NCBI RefSeq assembly: GCF_001425575.1
Contig: NZ_LMRD01000006.1
Span: 188,513 to 252,512, forward strand
Reading direction: 5' to 3'
DNA from: Aurantimonas sp. Leaf443
GTDB lineage: Bacteria > Pseudomonadota > Alphaproteobacteria > Rhizobiales > Rhizobiaceae
Length of the DNA: 64,000 bases
The translations under genes were made by a program, and so were the position numbers. The stretch's first letter is position 1, and the number at the start of each line of letters is the position of its first letter. The notes beneath the pieces are model-generated. The model was given only the letters and a program-made list of their open reading frames with translations, was not told the DNA's origin and made no database searches. Below, one piece after another: positions 20,779-29,649 of the stretch.

Positions 20779-21812
20779 TGAAAATTCGCCAATGCGCTGA
20801 TGATGCGCCGACGCGTCTGCACCGAATCCGCCGACAGTTCCTCCTGCGTCTGGCTGCGCGCGAGGACGTCGTCGGGCGGGTAGACGGCGGGATCGTTGCG
20901 GATGTCGTCCGGCAGCTGCGCCAGCGCCACCTGGTTGGCGGTCGGCATGCCGAGCGCACGGGCGTTGGCGAGCGCGCTCGGAGCCGAACTCAGGTGCTGG
21001 AAGAGGTCGAGCGCCAGCGCCTTGCGGGGCGAGCCGGCGCGCACCGAAAGGCAGTCGAGCCAGGAGAGCGTGCCCTCCTGCGGCACCACGTAGCGCCAGT
21101 CGCCGGGCGAGCCGGCCCGGGCGTTGAGGACGTGCTGGTCGCCGCTATAGCCGAGCGCCATGCGGATCTTCGGGCCGATGACGGGGTCCTGCGAGGCGGT
21201 GACGACGTAGCTGTAGGTCAGGACCGAGGGCGCCTGACGCTTCAGCACCTCGAAGGCCTCGGCCAGGACCGCCTTGTCGGACGTGCTGACCGAGCGCCCG
21301 AGCATCACGAGCGGCGCCACGAAGGTCTCGTTGTGGTCGTCGAACATGGCGACGGCGCCCTTGAGGGCGGGCGCCGGTTCCAGGAGGTCGCTCCAGGAGC
21401 GCGGCGTTTCCATGCCGGGCGTGTCGCGATAGAGGATGCCCATCGTGCCCCAGAGATAGGGCAGCCCGAAGCCCGCGCAGCGCGCGCGCCAGTCCGGGGC
21501 GTATTCGCCGGCGGCCGGTGTCCTCGCCTCGTCCACCGTCTCCAGGATGCCGCGGCGGCCGAAGAGGCGGGCGCTGTTCTCGCCGATCACCACGAGATCG
21601 ACGTCGCTGTTGGGATCGGCGAGGATCTCGTCGCGCCCGTCGCCGCTGTCGTAGTTGATCTGATGGACCTCCACGCCCGTGCGCGCCGTCCAGTCCTCGA
21701 TCACCTTGGGATCGATATAGGATTCCCAGATCAGGAGGTTCAGCGTCTCCGCCCGTGCGCTGCCGGTGCACAGCGCCATCAGAGCGGCGAAGAACAGGGG
21801 TCTGGCGGACAT
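20775..21812 (-). CDS. PotD/NspS-like periplasmic polyamine-binding protein
   Basis: This 345-residue protein has a signal peptide (1-21, ending ARA) and the fold of a type II periplasmic binding protein of the spermidine/putrescine family. The residues that hold polyamines in PotD appear to be kept: an aromatic W29-x-x-Y32 (PotD W34/Y37), the Asp in DDHNETF, and W-x-D in LSWLDCLS. One PotD tryptophan position seems to be Tyr here (ALGYSG). No permease or ATPase gene is adjacent; instead the gene is coupled to a GGDEF-EAL membrane protein. This suggests a signalling rather than transport role. The ATG at 21812 opens the signal peptide; the frame is open upstream into antisense of lysC and that part was discarded. 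Confidence 0.85.
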   Translation of the reverse strand: MSARPLFFAALMALCTGSARAETLNLLIWESYIDPKVIEDWTARTGVEVHQINYDSGDGRDEILADPNSDVDLVVIGENSARLFGRRGILETVDEARTPAAGEYAPDWRARCAGFGLPYLWGTMGILYRDTPGMETPRSWSDLLEPAPALKGAVAMFDDHNETFVAPLVMLGRSVSTSDKAVLAEAFEVLKRQAPSVLTYSYVVTASQDPVIGPKIRMALGYSGDQHVLNARAGSPGDWRYVVPQEGTLSWLDCLSVRAGSPRKALALDLFQHLSSAPSALANARALGMPTANQVALAQLPDDIRNDPAVYPPDDVLARSQTQEELSADSVQTRRRIISALANFQ

Positions 21813-22064
21813 TTCGGACGCTCCTTCGCGACCAGTATCGTCATGGACCCCTAACAATCCGTCAGTGGAACGGAGCAGTATCGCCCGGCCCGCGGCCCTA
21901 GGTCCTTCGGGAAGCCGGCGCCGGAACGGGCGCGGCCGGCTCGCCTTGCTTCGCGGCGGCAAAGACGCTACTGCCGGCCGCCTGCCGCGCACGGGGTGCC
22001 TTCCCCGGCGAAAGCCGCGCGGCCCTCGAACACGCGCCGGCCTTCCGCCGGCGCCCTGGAACCC

Positions 22065-23339
22065 ATGACTGTCCCGATGGCGCGTCTTGTCCTGAAATTT
22101 GGCGGCACTTCGGTCGCCGACATCGCCCGCATCCGCAACGTGGCCCGCCACGTCAAACGCGAGGTCGATGCCGGCCATCAGGTCGCCGTCGTCGTCTCGG
22201 CGATGTCGGGCAAGACGAACGAGCTCGTGGCCTGGTGCCGCGAGGCCTCGCCCATGCACGATGCGCGCGAATACGATGCGGTCGTGGCCAGCGGCGAGCA
22301 GGTGACGGCCGGGCTTCTGGCGATCACGCTGCAGAACATGGGCGTCAACGCGCGGTCCTGGCAGGGCTGGCAGATCCCGCTGCGCACCGACGGCGCGCAC
22401 GGCGCGGCGCGCATCGCCGAGATCGACGGATCGGAACTCGTGCGCCGCTTCGGCGAGGGGCAGGTCGCCGTCATCGCCGGCTTCCAGGGCATCGCGCCCG
22501 ACAACCGCATCTCCACGCTCGGGCGCGGCGGCTCGGACACGTCGGCCGTCGCGGTGGCCGCGGCGCTGAAGGCCGACCGCTGCGACATCTATACCGACGT
22601 CGACGGCGTCTACACGACCGATCCGCGCATCGAGCCCAAGGCGCGGCGCATGAGCCGCATCTCCTTCGAGGAGATGCTGGAGATGGCCTCGCTCGGCGCC
22701 AAGGTGCTGCAGGTGCGCTCCGTCGAGCTCGCCATGGTGCATAAGGTGCGCACCTTCGTGCGCTCCTCCTTCGAGGACCCGGACGCCCCCGGCATGGGCG
22801 ATCTTCTCAATCCCCCCGGCACCCTCATTTGCGACGAGGAAGAGATCGTGGAACAGCAGCTCGTCACCGGTATCGCCTATGCACGCGACGAGGCGCAGAT
22901 CTCGCTGCGCCGCGTCGCCGACCGCCCCGGCATCGCCGCGGCCATCTTCGCGCCGTTGGCCGAGGCCGGCGTCAATGTCGACATGATCGTGCAGAACATC
23001 TCCGAATCGGGCTCCTCGACGGACATGACCTTCACCGTGCCCGTCGCCGACCTCGCCAAGGCGAATGCCGTGATCGAGAAGGCCAAGGCCGACATGCGCT
23101 ACGATGCGGTCCAGAGCGAGCAGGGCCTCGCCAAGGTCTCGGTCATCGGCATCGGCATGCGCAGCCACACGGGCGTGGCGGCCACCGCCTTCACCGCGCT
23201 CGCCAGCCGCGGCATCAACATCCGCGCGATCACGACGTCGGAGATCAAGATCTCGATCCTGATCGACGGCGAATATACCGAGCTGGCCGTGCGTGCCCTG
23301 CATGCGGCCTACGGGCTCGACCGGGCGGGCGCCGTCTAG
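22065..23339 (+). CDS. lysC: Aspartate kinase
   Basis: LysC phosphorylates aspartate, the first step to lysine, threonine, methionine and diaminopimelate. The 424 residues begin MTVPMARLVLKFGGTSV. The ATG at 22065 has GGA about 6 bases upstream; the ATG at 22077 (MARLVLKFGG) is the common start in relatives but has no ribosome-binding site here. The kinase domain (KFGGTS, GRGGSDTSAVA, YTDVDGVYTTDP) is followed by two ACT domains (from about residue 270) that bind lysine/threonine for feedback control. Two hairpins separate it from ptsP. Confidence 0.96.
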   Translation: MTVPMARLVLKFGGTSVADIARIRNVARHVKREVDAGHQVAVVVSAMSGKTNELVAWCREASPMHDAREYDAVVASGEQVTAGLLAITLQNMGVNARSWQGWQIPLRTDGAHGAARIAEIDGSELVRRFGEGQVAVIAGFQGIAPDNRISTLGRGGSDTSAVAVAAALKADRCDIYTDVDGVYTTDPRIEPKARRMSRISFEEMLEMASLGAKVLQVRSVELAMVHKVRTFVRSSFEDPDAPGMGDLLNPPGTLICDEEEIVEQQLVTGIAYARDEAQISLRRVADRPGIAAAIFAPLAEAGVNVDMIVQNISESGSSTDMTFTVPVADLAKANAVIEKAKADMRYDAVQSEQGLAKVSVIGIGMRSHTGVAATAFTALASRGINIRAITTSEIKISILIDGEYTELAVRALHAAYGLDRAGAV

Positions 23340-23364
23340 GACTGTGCGCTAATGCCAGGCTTCT

Positions 23365-23455
23365 CTTGCCGAACCCTTCAATTCCGGCAAGCATCCGATA
23401 TGTGATCTGACAGGGGAGGGCGCGCCTTCCGCGGGGGAGCCCCCGCAGCGCCCTT
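23365..23455 (+). terminator. Two hairpins between lysC and ptsP
   Basis: The first has a 7-bp stem (CTTGCCG 23365-23371, CGGCAAG 23385-23391). The second is longer: GCGGGG (23431-23436) pairs with CCCCGC (23441-23446) inside an outer stem of GAGGGCGC (23416-23423) with GCGCCCTT (23448-23455). Neither has a U-tract. They probably end lysC or shape the ptsP leader. Confidence 0.4.
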
Positions 23456-23483
23456 CAGGAGCGCGGCTTGCCGCGAACGGGAT

Positions 23484-25751
23484 ATGGGTTTGATCAGAAG
23501 CGACTCCTCCGGTCCCCGCGTTCTGATGCGCCGCATCCGGGAGCTCATGGCCGAGCCTCTCGAGCCGCAGGCGCGTCTCGACCAGATCGTCAAGCTGATC
23601 GCCCGCAACATGGTGGCCGAGGTCTGCTCGCTCTACGTGCTGCGCGCCGATTCCGTGCTCGAGCTCTACGCCACCGAGGGCCTCAATCCGGGCTCGGTGC
23701 ATCTGGCGCAGCTGAAGCTCGGCGAGGGCCTCGTCGGCACGATCGCCGCCACCGCCCGGGCGCTGAACCTCTCGGAAGCGCAGAACCATCCCGCCTTCAC
23801 CTATCTGCCCGAGACGGGCGAGGAGATCTTCCACTCCTTCCTCGGCGTGCCGATCCTGCGCGCCGGGCGCACGCTCGGCGTGCTCGTCGTCCAGAACAAG
23901 GCCGCCCGCAACTATCGCGAGGAGGAACTGGAGGCGCTGGAGACGGTGGCCATGGTCGTCGCCGAGATGATCGCGGCCGGAAGCCTCGAGGGCCTGTCGC
24001 GGCCGGGCGTCGTCCTCGACCTGTCGCGGCCCGTCTCCTTCACCGGCATTCCGCTGTCGGAGGGGATCGGCCTCGGCCACGTCGTCCTGCACGAGCCGCG
24101 CGTCGTGGTGACGAACCTCTTCAACGAGAACGGCGAGACGGAAGTCGACCGGCTGACGGTGGCGCTCGGCTTCCTGCGCTCCTCCATCGAGAGCATGCTC
24201 TCGCGCCGCGACGTGGCGGGCGAGGGCGAGCACCGCGCCGTGCTCGAGGCCTACCGCATGTTCGCCAACGACCGGGGCTGGGTGCGCCGGCTGGAGGAGG
24301 CGGTGCGCAACGGCCTGACGGCCGAGGCGGCGGTGGAGAAGGTGCAGTCGGACATGCGCGCGCGCATGATGCACATGACCGACCCCTATATCCGCGAGCG
24401 CCTGCACGATTTCGACGATCTCGCCAACCGCCTCCTGCGCCAGCTCATCGGCCGCGACGACCTCATCGACGGCATCAAGGACGCGGTGATCGTGGCCCGC
24501 TCCATGGGCGCGGCCGAACTCCTCGACTATCGCCGCGACCAGATCCGCGGTCTGGTCCTGGAGGAGGGCGCCACGACGAGCCATGTCGTCATCGTGGCGC
24601 GCGCGCTCGGCATTCCCGTCGTCGGACAGGCCAAGGGCGCCGTCTCCATGGCCGAGAACCGCGACGCGATCATCGTCGACGGCGAGGACGGCGGCGTGCA
24701 TCTGCGCCCGCCGCCCGAGGTCGAGGCCGTGTTCGGCGACAAGGTGAAGTTCCGCGCCCGCCGGCAGGAGCGCTTCCGTTCGCTGCGCGAGCGCCCCGCC
24801 GTCACGCGCGACGGCGTGCCCATCCACATGATGATGAATGCCGGTCTCCTCGTGGACCTGCCGCAGCTGACCGAATCGGGCGCGGAGGGCATCGGCCTCT
24901 TCCGCACCGAGCTGCAGTTCATGGTCGCCTCCACCATGCCGCGCACCAGCGACCAGCAGCGCCTCTACTCGGCCGTGCTCGACGCGGCGGACGGGCGGCC
25001 CGTGACCTTCCGCACGCTCGATGTCGGCGGCGACAAGGTACTGCCCTATCTCAGCCAGTCGCCCGAGGAGAACCCCGCCCTCGGCTACCGCGCCGTGCGC
25101 CTCTCGCTCGACCGCCCCGGCCTGATGCGCACGCAGCTGCGCGCGCTCCTGAAGGCCGCCGCCGGGCGCGAGATGCGCATCATGTTCCCGATGATCACCG
25201 ACGTCTTCGAGGTGCATCAGGCGCGCGACCTCATCGAGCGCGAGATCGACCACCTGCGCCGCTTCGGCCATGTGGTGCCGGAGGTCCTGAAGGTCGGCGC
25301 GATGATCGAGGTGCCCGCGCTCCTCTTCCAGCTCGACGCGCTGATGGAGGCGGTGGATTTCGTCTCGATCGGCTCCAACGACCTCTTCCAGTTCTTCTCC
25401 GCCGTGGACCGTGGCAACGCCCGCGTCGCCACGCGCTACGACGATCTGTCCAAGCCCTTCCTCGGGGCGCTGAAGGCGATCCTCGACGCCGGCAACCGGC
25501 ACGGCGTGCCGGTGACGCTCTGCGGCGAGATGGCCGGGCGCCCGCTCTCGGCCATGGCCCTCATCGGCCTTGGCTTCCGCTCCATCTCCATGTCGCCGCC
25601 CGCCATCGGCCCGGTGAAGGAGATGCTGACCTCGCTCGACGCGGGCGCGCTCGCCGCCGAGATGGAGGCGCATATGCGGGCGCCGGGCGCCGCGTCCTCG
25701 ATGCGCGAGGTGCTGGTGCGCTTCGCCGAGACGCACGCCATCCCCTATTAG
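23484..25751 (+). CDS. ptsP: Phosphoenolpyruvate-protein phosphotransferase, nitrogen PTS (EI-Ntr)
   Basis: EI-Ntr starts the nitrogen-related phosphotransfer chain by taking phosphate from PEP and passing it to NPr (PtsO) and EIIA-Ntr, a regulatory rather than sugar-uptake route. The 755 residues show a GAF domain (about 15-165) as sensor, then the EI helical and swivelling domain with the phosphorylated His367 (in ATTSHVVIVAR), then the PEP-binding TIM barrel (GIGLFRTE, PMITDVFE, SIGSNDLFQF, LCGEMAGRP). In relatives the GAF domain senses glutamine. The lysC-ptsP-prfA order is usual for Rhizobiales. Confidence 0.95.
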   Translation: MGLIRSDSSGPRVLMRRIRELMAEPLEPQARLDQIVKLIARNMVAEVCSLYVLRADSVLELYATEGLNPGSVHLAQLKLGEGLVGTIAATARALNLSEAQNHPAFTYLPETGEEIFHSFLGVPILRAGRTLGVLVVQNKAARNYREEELEALETVAMVVAEMIAAGSLEGLSRPGVVLDLSRPVSFTGIPLSEGIGLGHVVLHEPRVVVTNLFNENGETEVDRLTVALGFLRSSIESMLSRRDVAGEGEHRAVLEAYRMFANDRGWVRRLEEAVRNGLTAEAAVEKVQSDMRARMMHMTDPYIRERLHDFDDLANRLLRQLIGRDDLIDGIKDAVIVARSMGAAELLDYRRDQIRGLVLEEGATTSHVVIVARALGIPVVGQAKGAVSMAENRDAIIVDGEDGGVHLRPPPEVEAVFGDKVKFRARRQERFRSLRERPAVTRDGVPIHMMMNAGLLVDLPQLTESGAEGIGLFRTELQFMVASTMPRTSDQQRLYSAVLDAADGRPVTFRTLDVGGDKVLPYLSQSPEENPALGYRAVRLSLDRPGLMRTQLRALLKAAAGREMRIMFPMITDVFEVHQARDLIEREIDHLRRFGHVVPEVLKVGAMIEVPALLFQLDALMEAVDFVSIGSNDLFQFFSAVDRGNARVATRYDDLSKPFLGALKAILDAGNRHGVPVTLCGEMAGRPLSAMALIGLGFRSISMSPPAIGPVKEMLTSLDAGALAAEMEAHMRAPGAASSMREVLVRFAETHAIPY

Positions 25752-25776
25752 CCGGGCGCTCCGGCGCCCCGCCCGG
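25752..25776 (+). terminator. GC hairpin after ptsP
   Basis: CCGGGCG (25752-25758) pairs with CGCCCGG (25770-25776); the loop contains the self-complementary GGCGCC. It begins just after the ptsP stop. There is no U-tract, so read-through into prfA is likely. Confidence 0.35.
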
Positions 25777-25850
25777 TTCGCTCCGGGCCCCGGCCGCGAC
25801 GCCTCGGGCGCCGCCGGCCGTCTCCTTCCCGCATCGCGATCCGAGACCTC

Positions 25851-26930
25851 ATGGCCAGCCTGCCCGAAAGCACGATGGACGAAATCCTGAACCGCTTCGC
25901 CTCGATGGAGGCGGAGATGGCGTCGGGACCCGACCACGAGACCTATGCGCGGCTGGCGGCCGACTATTCCGGCCTCGAGGACGTCGTCGCCGCCATCCGC
26001 GCCTATCGCGAGGCGAAGGTGGAGCTCTCGCAGGCCCGCGAGATGCTGGAGGATCCCGGCGCCGACCGCGAGATGCGCGATCTGGCGAGCCTCGAGATCG
26101 ACGACCTGCGCGAGCGCATCGACGGGCTCGTGCACCGGATCCGCCTCCTCCTCCTGCCCAAGGACGCGGCGGACGAGAAGGGCGTCATCCTGGAAATCCG
26201 CGCCGGCACCGGCGGCTCGGAGGCCGGCCTCTTCGCCGGCGACCTCATGCGCATGTACCAGCGCTACGCCGAACTGAACCGCTGGAAGGTGGAGATCCTC
26301 ACCGCCAGCGAAGGCGAGGCCGGCGGCTATCGCGAGGTCGTGGCCTCGATCAAGGGCGTCGGCGTGTTCTCGAAACTGAAGTTCGAATCGGGCGTGCACC
26401 GCGTGCAGCGCGTGCCGGCGACGGAATCGGGCGGGCGCATCCACACTTCCGCCGCGACGGTGGCGGTGCTGCCCGAGGCCGAGGACATCGATGTCGAGAT
26501 CCGGGCCGAGGACATCCGCATCGACACGATGCGCTCCTCGGGCGCCGGCGGCCAGCACGTCAACACCACCGACTCGGCGGTGCGCATCACCCATCTGCCG
26601 ACCGGCATTGTGGTGACCTCCTCGGAAAAGTCGCAGCACCAGAACCGCGCCCGCGCCATGCAGGTCCTGCGCGCCCGCCTCTACGACGCCGAGCGCCAGC
26701 GCGCCGACGACGAGCGCTCCGCCGCTCGCCGCAGCCAGGTCGGGTCCGGCGACCGTTCGGAGCGCATCCGCACCTACAATTTCCCGCAGGGGCGCGTCAC
26801 CGACCACCGCATCAACCTGACGCTCTACAAGCTCGACCGGGTGATCGAGGGCGAGATGGGCGAACTCGTCGACGCGCTCGTCGCCGACCATCAGGCGGCG
26901 CTCCTGGCGAGCATGGGCGGCGAGGGCTGA
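25851..26930 (+). CDS. prfA: Peptide chain release factor 1
   Basis: RF1 reads UAA and UAG at the ribosome and triggers release of the finished peptide. The 359 residues match the family. The catalytic GGQ is at 233-235, the same position as in E. coli, within [16 protein letters not shown]; its glutamine is methylated by PrmC, encoded one base downstream of its stop. The codon-recognition region (a P-x-T tripeptide, seen as PAT in [16 protein letters not shown]) is intact. The pair prfA-prmC is a standard operon. Confidence 0.97.
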   Translation: MASLPESTMDEILNRFASMEAEMASGPDHETYARLAADYSGLEDVVAAIRAYREAKVELSQAREMLEDPGADREMRDLASLEIDDLRERIDGLVHRIRLLLLPKDAADEKGVILEIRAGTGGSEAGLFAGDLMRMYQRYAELNRWKVEILTASEGEAGGYREVVASIKGVGVFSKLKFESGVHRVQRVPATESGGRIHTSAATVAVLPEAEDIDVEIRAEDIRIDTMRSSGAGGQHVNTTDSAVRITHLPTGIVVTSSEKSQHQNRARAMQVLRARLYDAERQRADDERSAARRSQVGSGDRSERIRTYNFPQGRVTDHRINLTLYKLDRVIEGEMGELVDALVADHQAALLASMGGEG

Positions 26931-26931
26931 G

Positions 26932-27801
26932 ATGGCGGACGCCGCTGGGCTCCTGCGCGGGGCGGGCGCGCGGTTCCGGGAGGCCGGGCTCGACACGCCC
27001 GATCTCGACGCCCGCCTGCTGCTCGCCGAATGCCTCGGCCTCGAGCCCGGCATCCTCGCCGCCAATGCCCATGTTCTCGTGCCGGACGAGGCGCAGGCCC
27101 GCTTCGCGCAATGGGTGGACCGGCGGCTGGCGCGCGAGCCGGTCTATCGCATCGTCGGGCGCCGGCCGTTCTACGAGCACGACTTTCTCCTCTCGCCGGG
27201 AACGCTCGAGCCGCGCTCGGACACCGAGATCCTCGTCGACGCCGCGCGCCGCGAACTGGACGCCGTCCTGCGTCGCCGGAGGGCGGCGCGCTTCTGCGAC
27301 ATCGGCACCGGCACGGGCGCGATCGCCGTCTCCCTGCTCGCGCTGTTTCCGGCCGCGACCGGCATCGCCGTCGACATCAGCGACGACGCGCTCGCGACGG
27401 CGGGGGAGAACGCGCGGCGCGCCGGCGTCGCCGACCGGCTGGCGCTGCGGCGGTCCGATTATCTCGCGGGCGTCGACGGCCCTCTTGAACTCGTCCTGTC
27501 CAACCCCCCATATATACCGTCGTCGCAGATCGCATCGCTCGCGCCCGAAGTGCGCGGCCACGATCCGCGTCTCGCGCTCGATGGCGGGCCGGACGGGCTC
27601 GACGCCTATCGCGCGATCGCCGCGCAGGCGCCGCGCGTGCTGACGGAAGACGGCGCGCTGCTTCTGGAGATCGGCGCGGGGCAGGGGCCCGACGTCCGCG
27701 CCATCGTCTGCGAAGGGCATCGGTTCGTCTTCGAAGGCGCGACGCGCGATCTCGGCGGCATCGAGCGGGTTCTGCGCTTCCGGCGGGTGTCCCGGGCCTG
27801 A
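26932..27801 (+). CDS. prmC: Release factor glutamine methyltransferase
   Basis: PrmC (HemK) methylates the glutamine of the GGQ motif in release factors. The protein has 289 residues. The N-terminal helical substrate-binding domain (about 1-80) is followed by the methyltransferase fold with CDIGTGTGAIAVSL and the diagnostic NPPY at 191-194. The ATG at 26932 starts one base after the prfA stop, so the two are coupled. A perfect 7-bp hairpin lies 2 bases after its stop. Confidence 0.96.
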   Translation: MADAAGLLRGAGARFREAGLDTPDLDARLLLAECLGLEPGILAANAHVLVPDEAQARFAQWVDRRLAREPVYRIVGRRPFYEHDFLLSPGTLEPRSDTEILVDAARRELDAVLRRRRAARFCDIGTGTGAIAVSLLALFPAATGIAVDISDDALATAGENARRAGVADRLALRRSDYLAGVDGPLELVLSNPPYIPSSQIASLAPEVRGHDPRLALDGGPDGLDAYRAIAAQAPRVLTEDGALLLEIGAGQGPDVRAIVCEGHRFVFEGATRDLGGIERVLRFRRVSRA

Positions 27802-28164
27802 TGCAAGCCTGAGACGGGGCTTGCCAAACTCGCGCGCAAGGGGTTGAAAAGCGGTCCGTGCCCCTTGTGAGGATGGGTCTTCCCCTCTAGGGTCCAGCAC
27901 GAAATGCGACACTTCGAGGGGAAATGTCCCTTTGGCTCGGCAAGGTCTGCGCGTCCGGCGCGCAGCTGCCCGAAGGGACGCTCGTGATGGCCGAAGGGCT
28001 GTCCGCACCCCGGCGAAGGGCCATCGAGGGGCGCAACCAATTTTAGAAATCTCCATCGCGGTCGGACGTCGCGTCCGGCCGGTTCGTTCGGGGTGTGCGT
28101 TTCGCCGCTCCGTTGAGGTGGTCAAACCGGCCAGCGCCGGCAAATCCGAAAAGACAGGAAAAGC
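27802..28164 (+). other. Intergenic leader region before the DUF4167 gene
   Basis: This 363-base gap has no convincing gene. A hairpin closes prmC at 27803-27824 (GCAAGCC with GGCTTGC). A possible promoter is TTGTGA (27865-27870), a 17-base spacer, and TAGGGT (27888-27893), which is a fair -35 with a weak -10. If used, it would give a leader of about 265 bases, long enough for RNA-based control. AGGA sits just before the ATG at 28165. Confidence 0.45.
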
Positions 28165-29409
28165 ATGAGGCCAGGGCAGCAGCAGAAGAATCGCATGCGC
28201 GGTCGTGGACGCAAGGGCCCGAACCCGCTGTCGAGAAGCTACGAGTCGAACGGTCCCGATGTGAAGATCCGCGGCAACGCGCAGCACATCGCCGAGAAAT
28301 ACACGACGCTGGCGCGCGACGCCGCCGTGTCGGGCGACCGCGTCATGGCCGAGAACTATCTTCAGCACGCCGAGCACTACAATCGCCTCATCGCCGCCGC
28401 GCAGGGGCAGTTCCAGACCCAGCGCGACGAGATGGACGAGGACGAGGACGGCGAGGACTTCTCCAACCTTCGCGACGAGCGCTTCGAGCAGCTGCCCGAC
28501 CGCAGCGAGCAGAATCGCGACCAGGCCCGCAACGACCAGGGCGACCGCCGCCCGGCCTATAATGGCCAGAACGGCCAGAACGGCCAGCGCGAGCCCTATC
28601 AGGGGCGCGAGAACCGCGACCAGAACCGCGAGGGCTTCCAGCCCCGCGCCAATCGCGACGGCAACCCGCAGCGCGACAATCGCGAGGGCTACCAGCCGCG
28701 CGAGAACCGCGACCAGAACCGCGAAGGCGGCAATCGCGAGCCCTATGCCCGCGACGGCAACCGCGACCAGAACCGGCCGAACCGCGACAATCGCGACAAT
28801 CAGAACCGCGACAATCCGAACCGGGACTACCAGTCCCGCGACAATCGCGACCGTGACCAGACCCGCGACAACCCGAATCGCGACCACCAGAATCGGGGCG
28901 ACCGCGACCAGCGCCGCGACCGCAACGCGCAGCAGCCGGGGGGGCTCGGCCCGCAGCCCTATATCGCGCCGCCGGTCGCCGCTTCCGCGCCCGCTCCCGC
29001 CGAGGCGCCCCGTCCCGAGGCGCGCCATGTCTCTTCCCCGGAGGCGCCGGTGACGCGCCCCGAGGCGGACGAGGTCCTGCCCGTCGCCGCCGCCGCCGTC
29101 GAGACGGCGGTTCCGACCGGCGAGGAAATCCCTGGCGAGGCCGCGCAGCCGCGTCGTCGCGGCCGCCCGCGCCGGGTGCGCGAGGACGAGGCCGCGCCGG
29201 CGGACGAGGCCGTCGCGGTCCAGCCCGCCGCCGAGGCTCAGCTTCAGGCTCCGGCCACCGAGGCGCCCGCCTCGACGGTCGAGGCCGGTGCCGGCGAGGC
29301 CGAGGCGCCCAAGCGCCGCGGCCGTCCGCGCCGCAAGAAGCTGGAAGACACGTCCGGCGACGACGACAGCGGCGGACTGCCGGACTTCCTCCTCGCCTCG
29401 AACGGCTGA
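28165..29409 (+). CDS. DUF4167 protein with Asn/Arg/Asp-rich tail
   Basis: This 414-residue protein starts with the DUF4167 domain (about residues 8-80; MRGRGRKGPNPLSRSYESNGPDVKIRG then AENYLQHAEHYNRLI). That domain is found in Rhizobiales next to prmC and clpB and has no known function. From about 110 to 255 the chain is a run of imperfect repeats of Asn, Arg, Asp, Gln and Glu, then a Pro/Ala/Glu-rich part with three basic patches of RRRGRPRR type near 325-395. These AT-hook or RNA-binding-like patches and the disordered middle suggest binding of nucleic acid, which is inference. A clear terminator follows at 29432. Confidence 0.85.
   Translation: MRPGQQQKNRMRGRGRKGPNPLSRSYESNGPDVKIRGNAQHIAEKYTTLARDAAVSGDRVMAENYLQHAEHYNRLIAAAQGQFQTQRDEMDEDEDGEDFSNLRDERFEQLPDRSEQNRDQARNDQGDRRPAYNGQNGQNGQREPYQGRENRDQNREGFQPRANRDGNPQRDNREGYQPRENRDQNREGGNREPYARDGNRDQNRPNRDNRDNQNRDNPNRDYQSRDNRDRDQTRDNPNRDHQNRGDRDQRRDRNAQQPGGLGPQPYIAPPVAASAPAPAEAPRPEARHVSSPEAPVTRPEADEVLPVAAAAVETAVPTGEEIPGEAAQPRRRGRPRRVREDEAAPADEAVAVQPAAEAQLQAPATEAPASTVEAGAGEAEAPKRRGRPRRKKLEDTSGDDDSGGLPDFLLASNG
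28590..28925 (+). repeat. Imperfect tandem repeat coding for Asn-Arg-Asp-rich units
   Basis: Within the DUF4167 gene, units such as GAGAACCGCGACCAGAACCG and CGCGACAATCG recur many times with small changes. They code for NRDQNRE, GYQPREN and NRDNPNRD-type units. The reading frame is kept throughout, so copy number could vary between strains without breaking the gene. Confidence 0.75.
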
Positions 29410-29431
29410 GGCTTTCGAGACAGCGTCAGGC

Positions 29432-29465
29432 ACGGGGCGTCGCATCGGCGGCGCCCCGTTTTTCG
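29432..29465 (+). terminator. Rho-independent terminator after the DUF4167 gene
   Basis: A 12-bp stem (ACGGGGCGTCGC 29432-29443 with GCGGCGCCCCGT 29448-29459, one G-U pair) with a 4-base loop is followed by TTTTTCG. Stem, loop and T-run make this the clearest intrinsic terminator in the window. Confidence 0.85.
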
Positions 29466-29523
29466 TTTCCGTGGCCTTCGCAGGGCCCGACCGGCGAATT
29501 GCAGGCCCGCGCCCGTCGCGCCT

Positions 29524-29552
29524 CTTTTCACGCCGCCCGCGCGCTCCCATAT
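29524..29552 (+). promoter_or_regulatory. Possible heat-shock (RpoH) promoter of clpB
   Basis: CTTTTC (29524-29529), a 16-base spacer and CCCATAT (29546-29552) fall about 100 bases upstream of the clpB start. The CCCATAT part fits the -10 of sigma-32 promoters; the -35 part matches only in part. clpB is commonly controlled by RpoH, which supports the call. Confidence 0.4.
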
Positions 29553-29649
29553 CCGTGAACCAACGGCCCGCCGAAGACGGGGGCCGGTTTTCCGGACCAT
29601 GCGGGCCATGCCTCGACGAGGGTGGCGCGCCACAGGGGAGACGTCAGGC

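Noticed and set aside
23349-27643. Very long open frames over 1200 codons on both strands opposite or out of frame with lysC-ptsP-prfA-prmC
   Set aside because: They are by-products of high GC content. They have skewed Arg/Ala/Gly/Pro composition and no recognisable domain, while the genes called here carry clear family motifs.
27932-28168. Open frame of 78 codons upstream of the DUF4167 gene
   Set aside because: Arg-rich composition, no ribosome-binding site of note and it runs into the next gene start; it looks like chance.
28590-28925. Repeated DNA that might suggest a CRISPR array or mobile repeat
   Set aside because: Units are imperfect, have no constant spacer and stay in frame in the DUF4167 gene, so they are a coding repeat.
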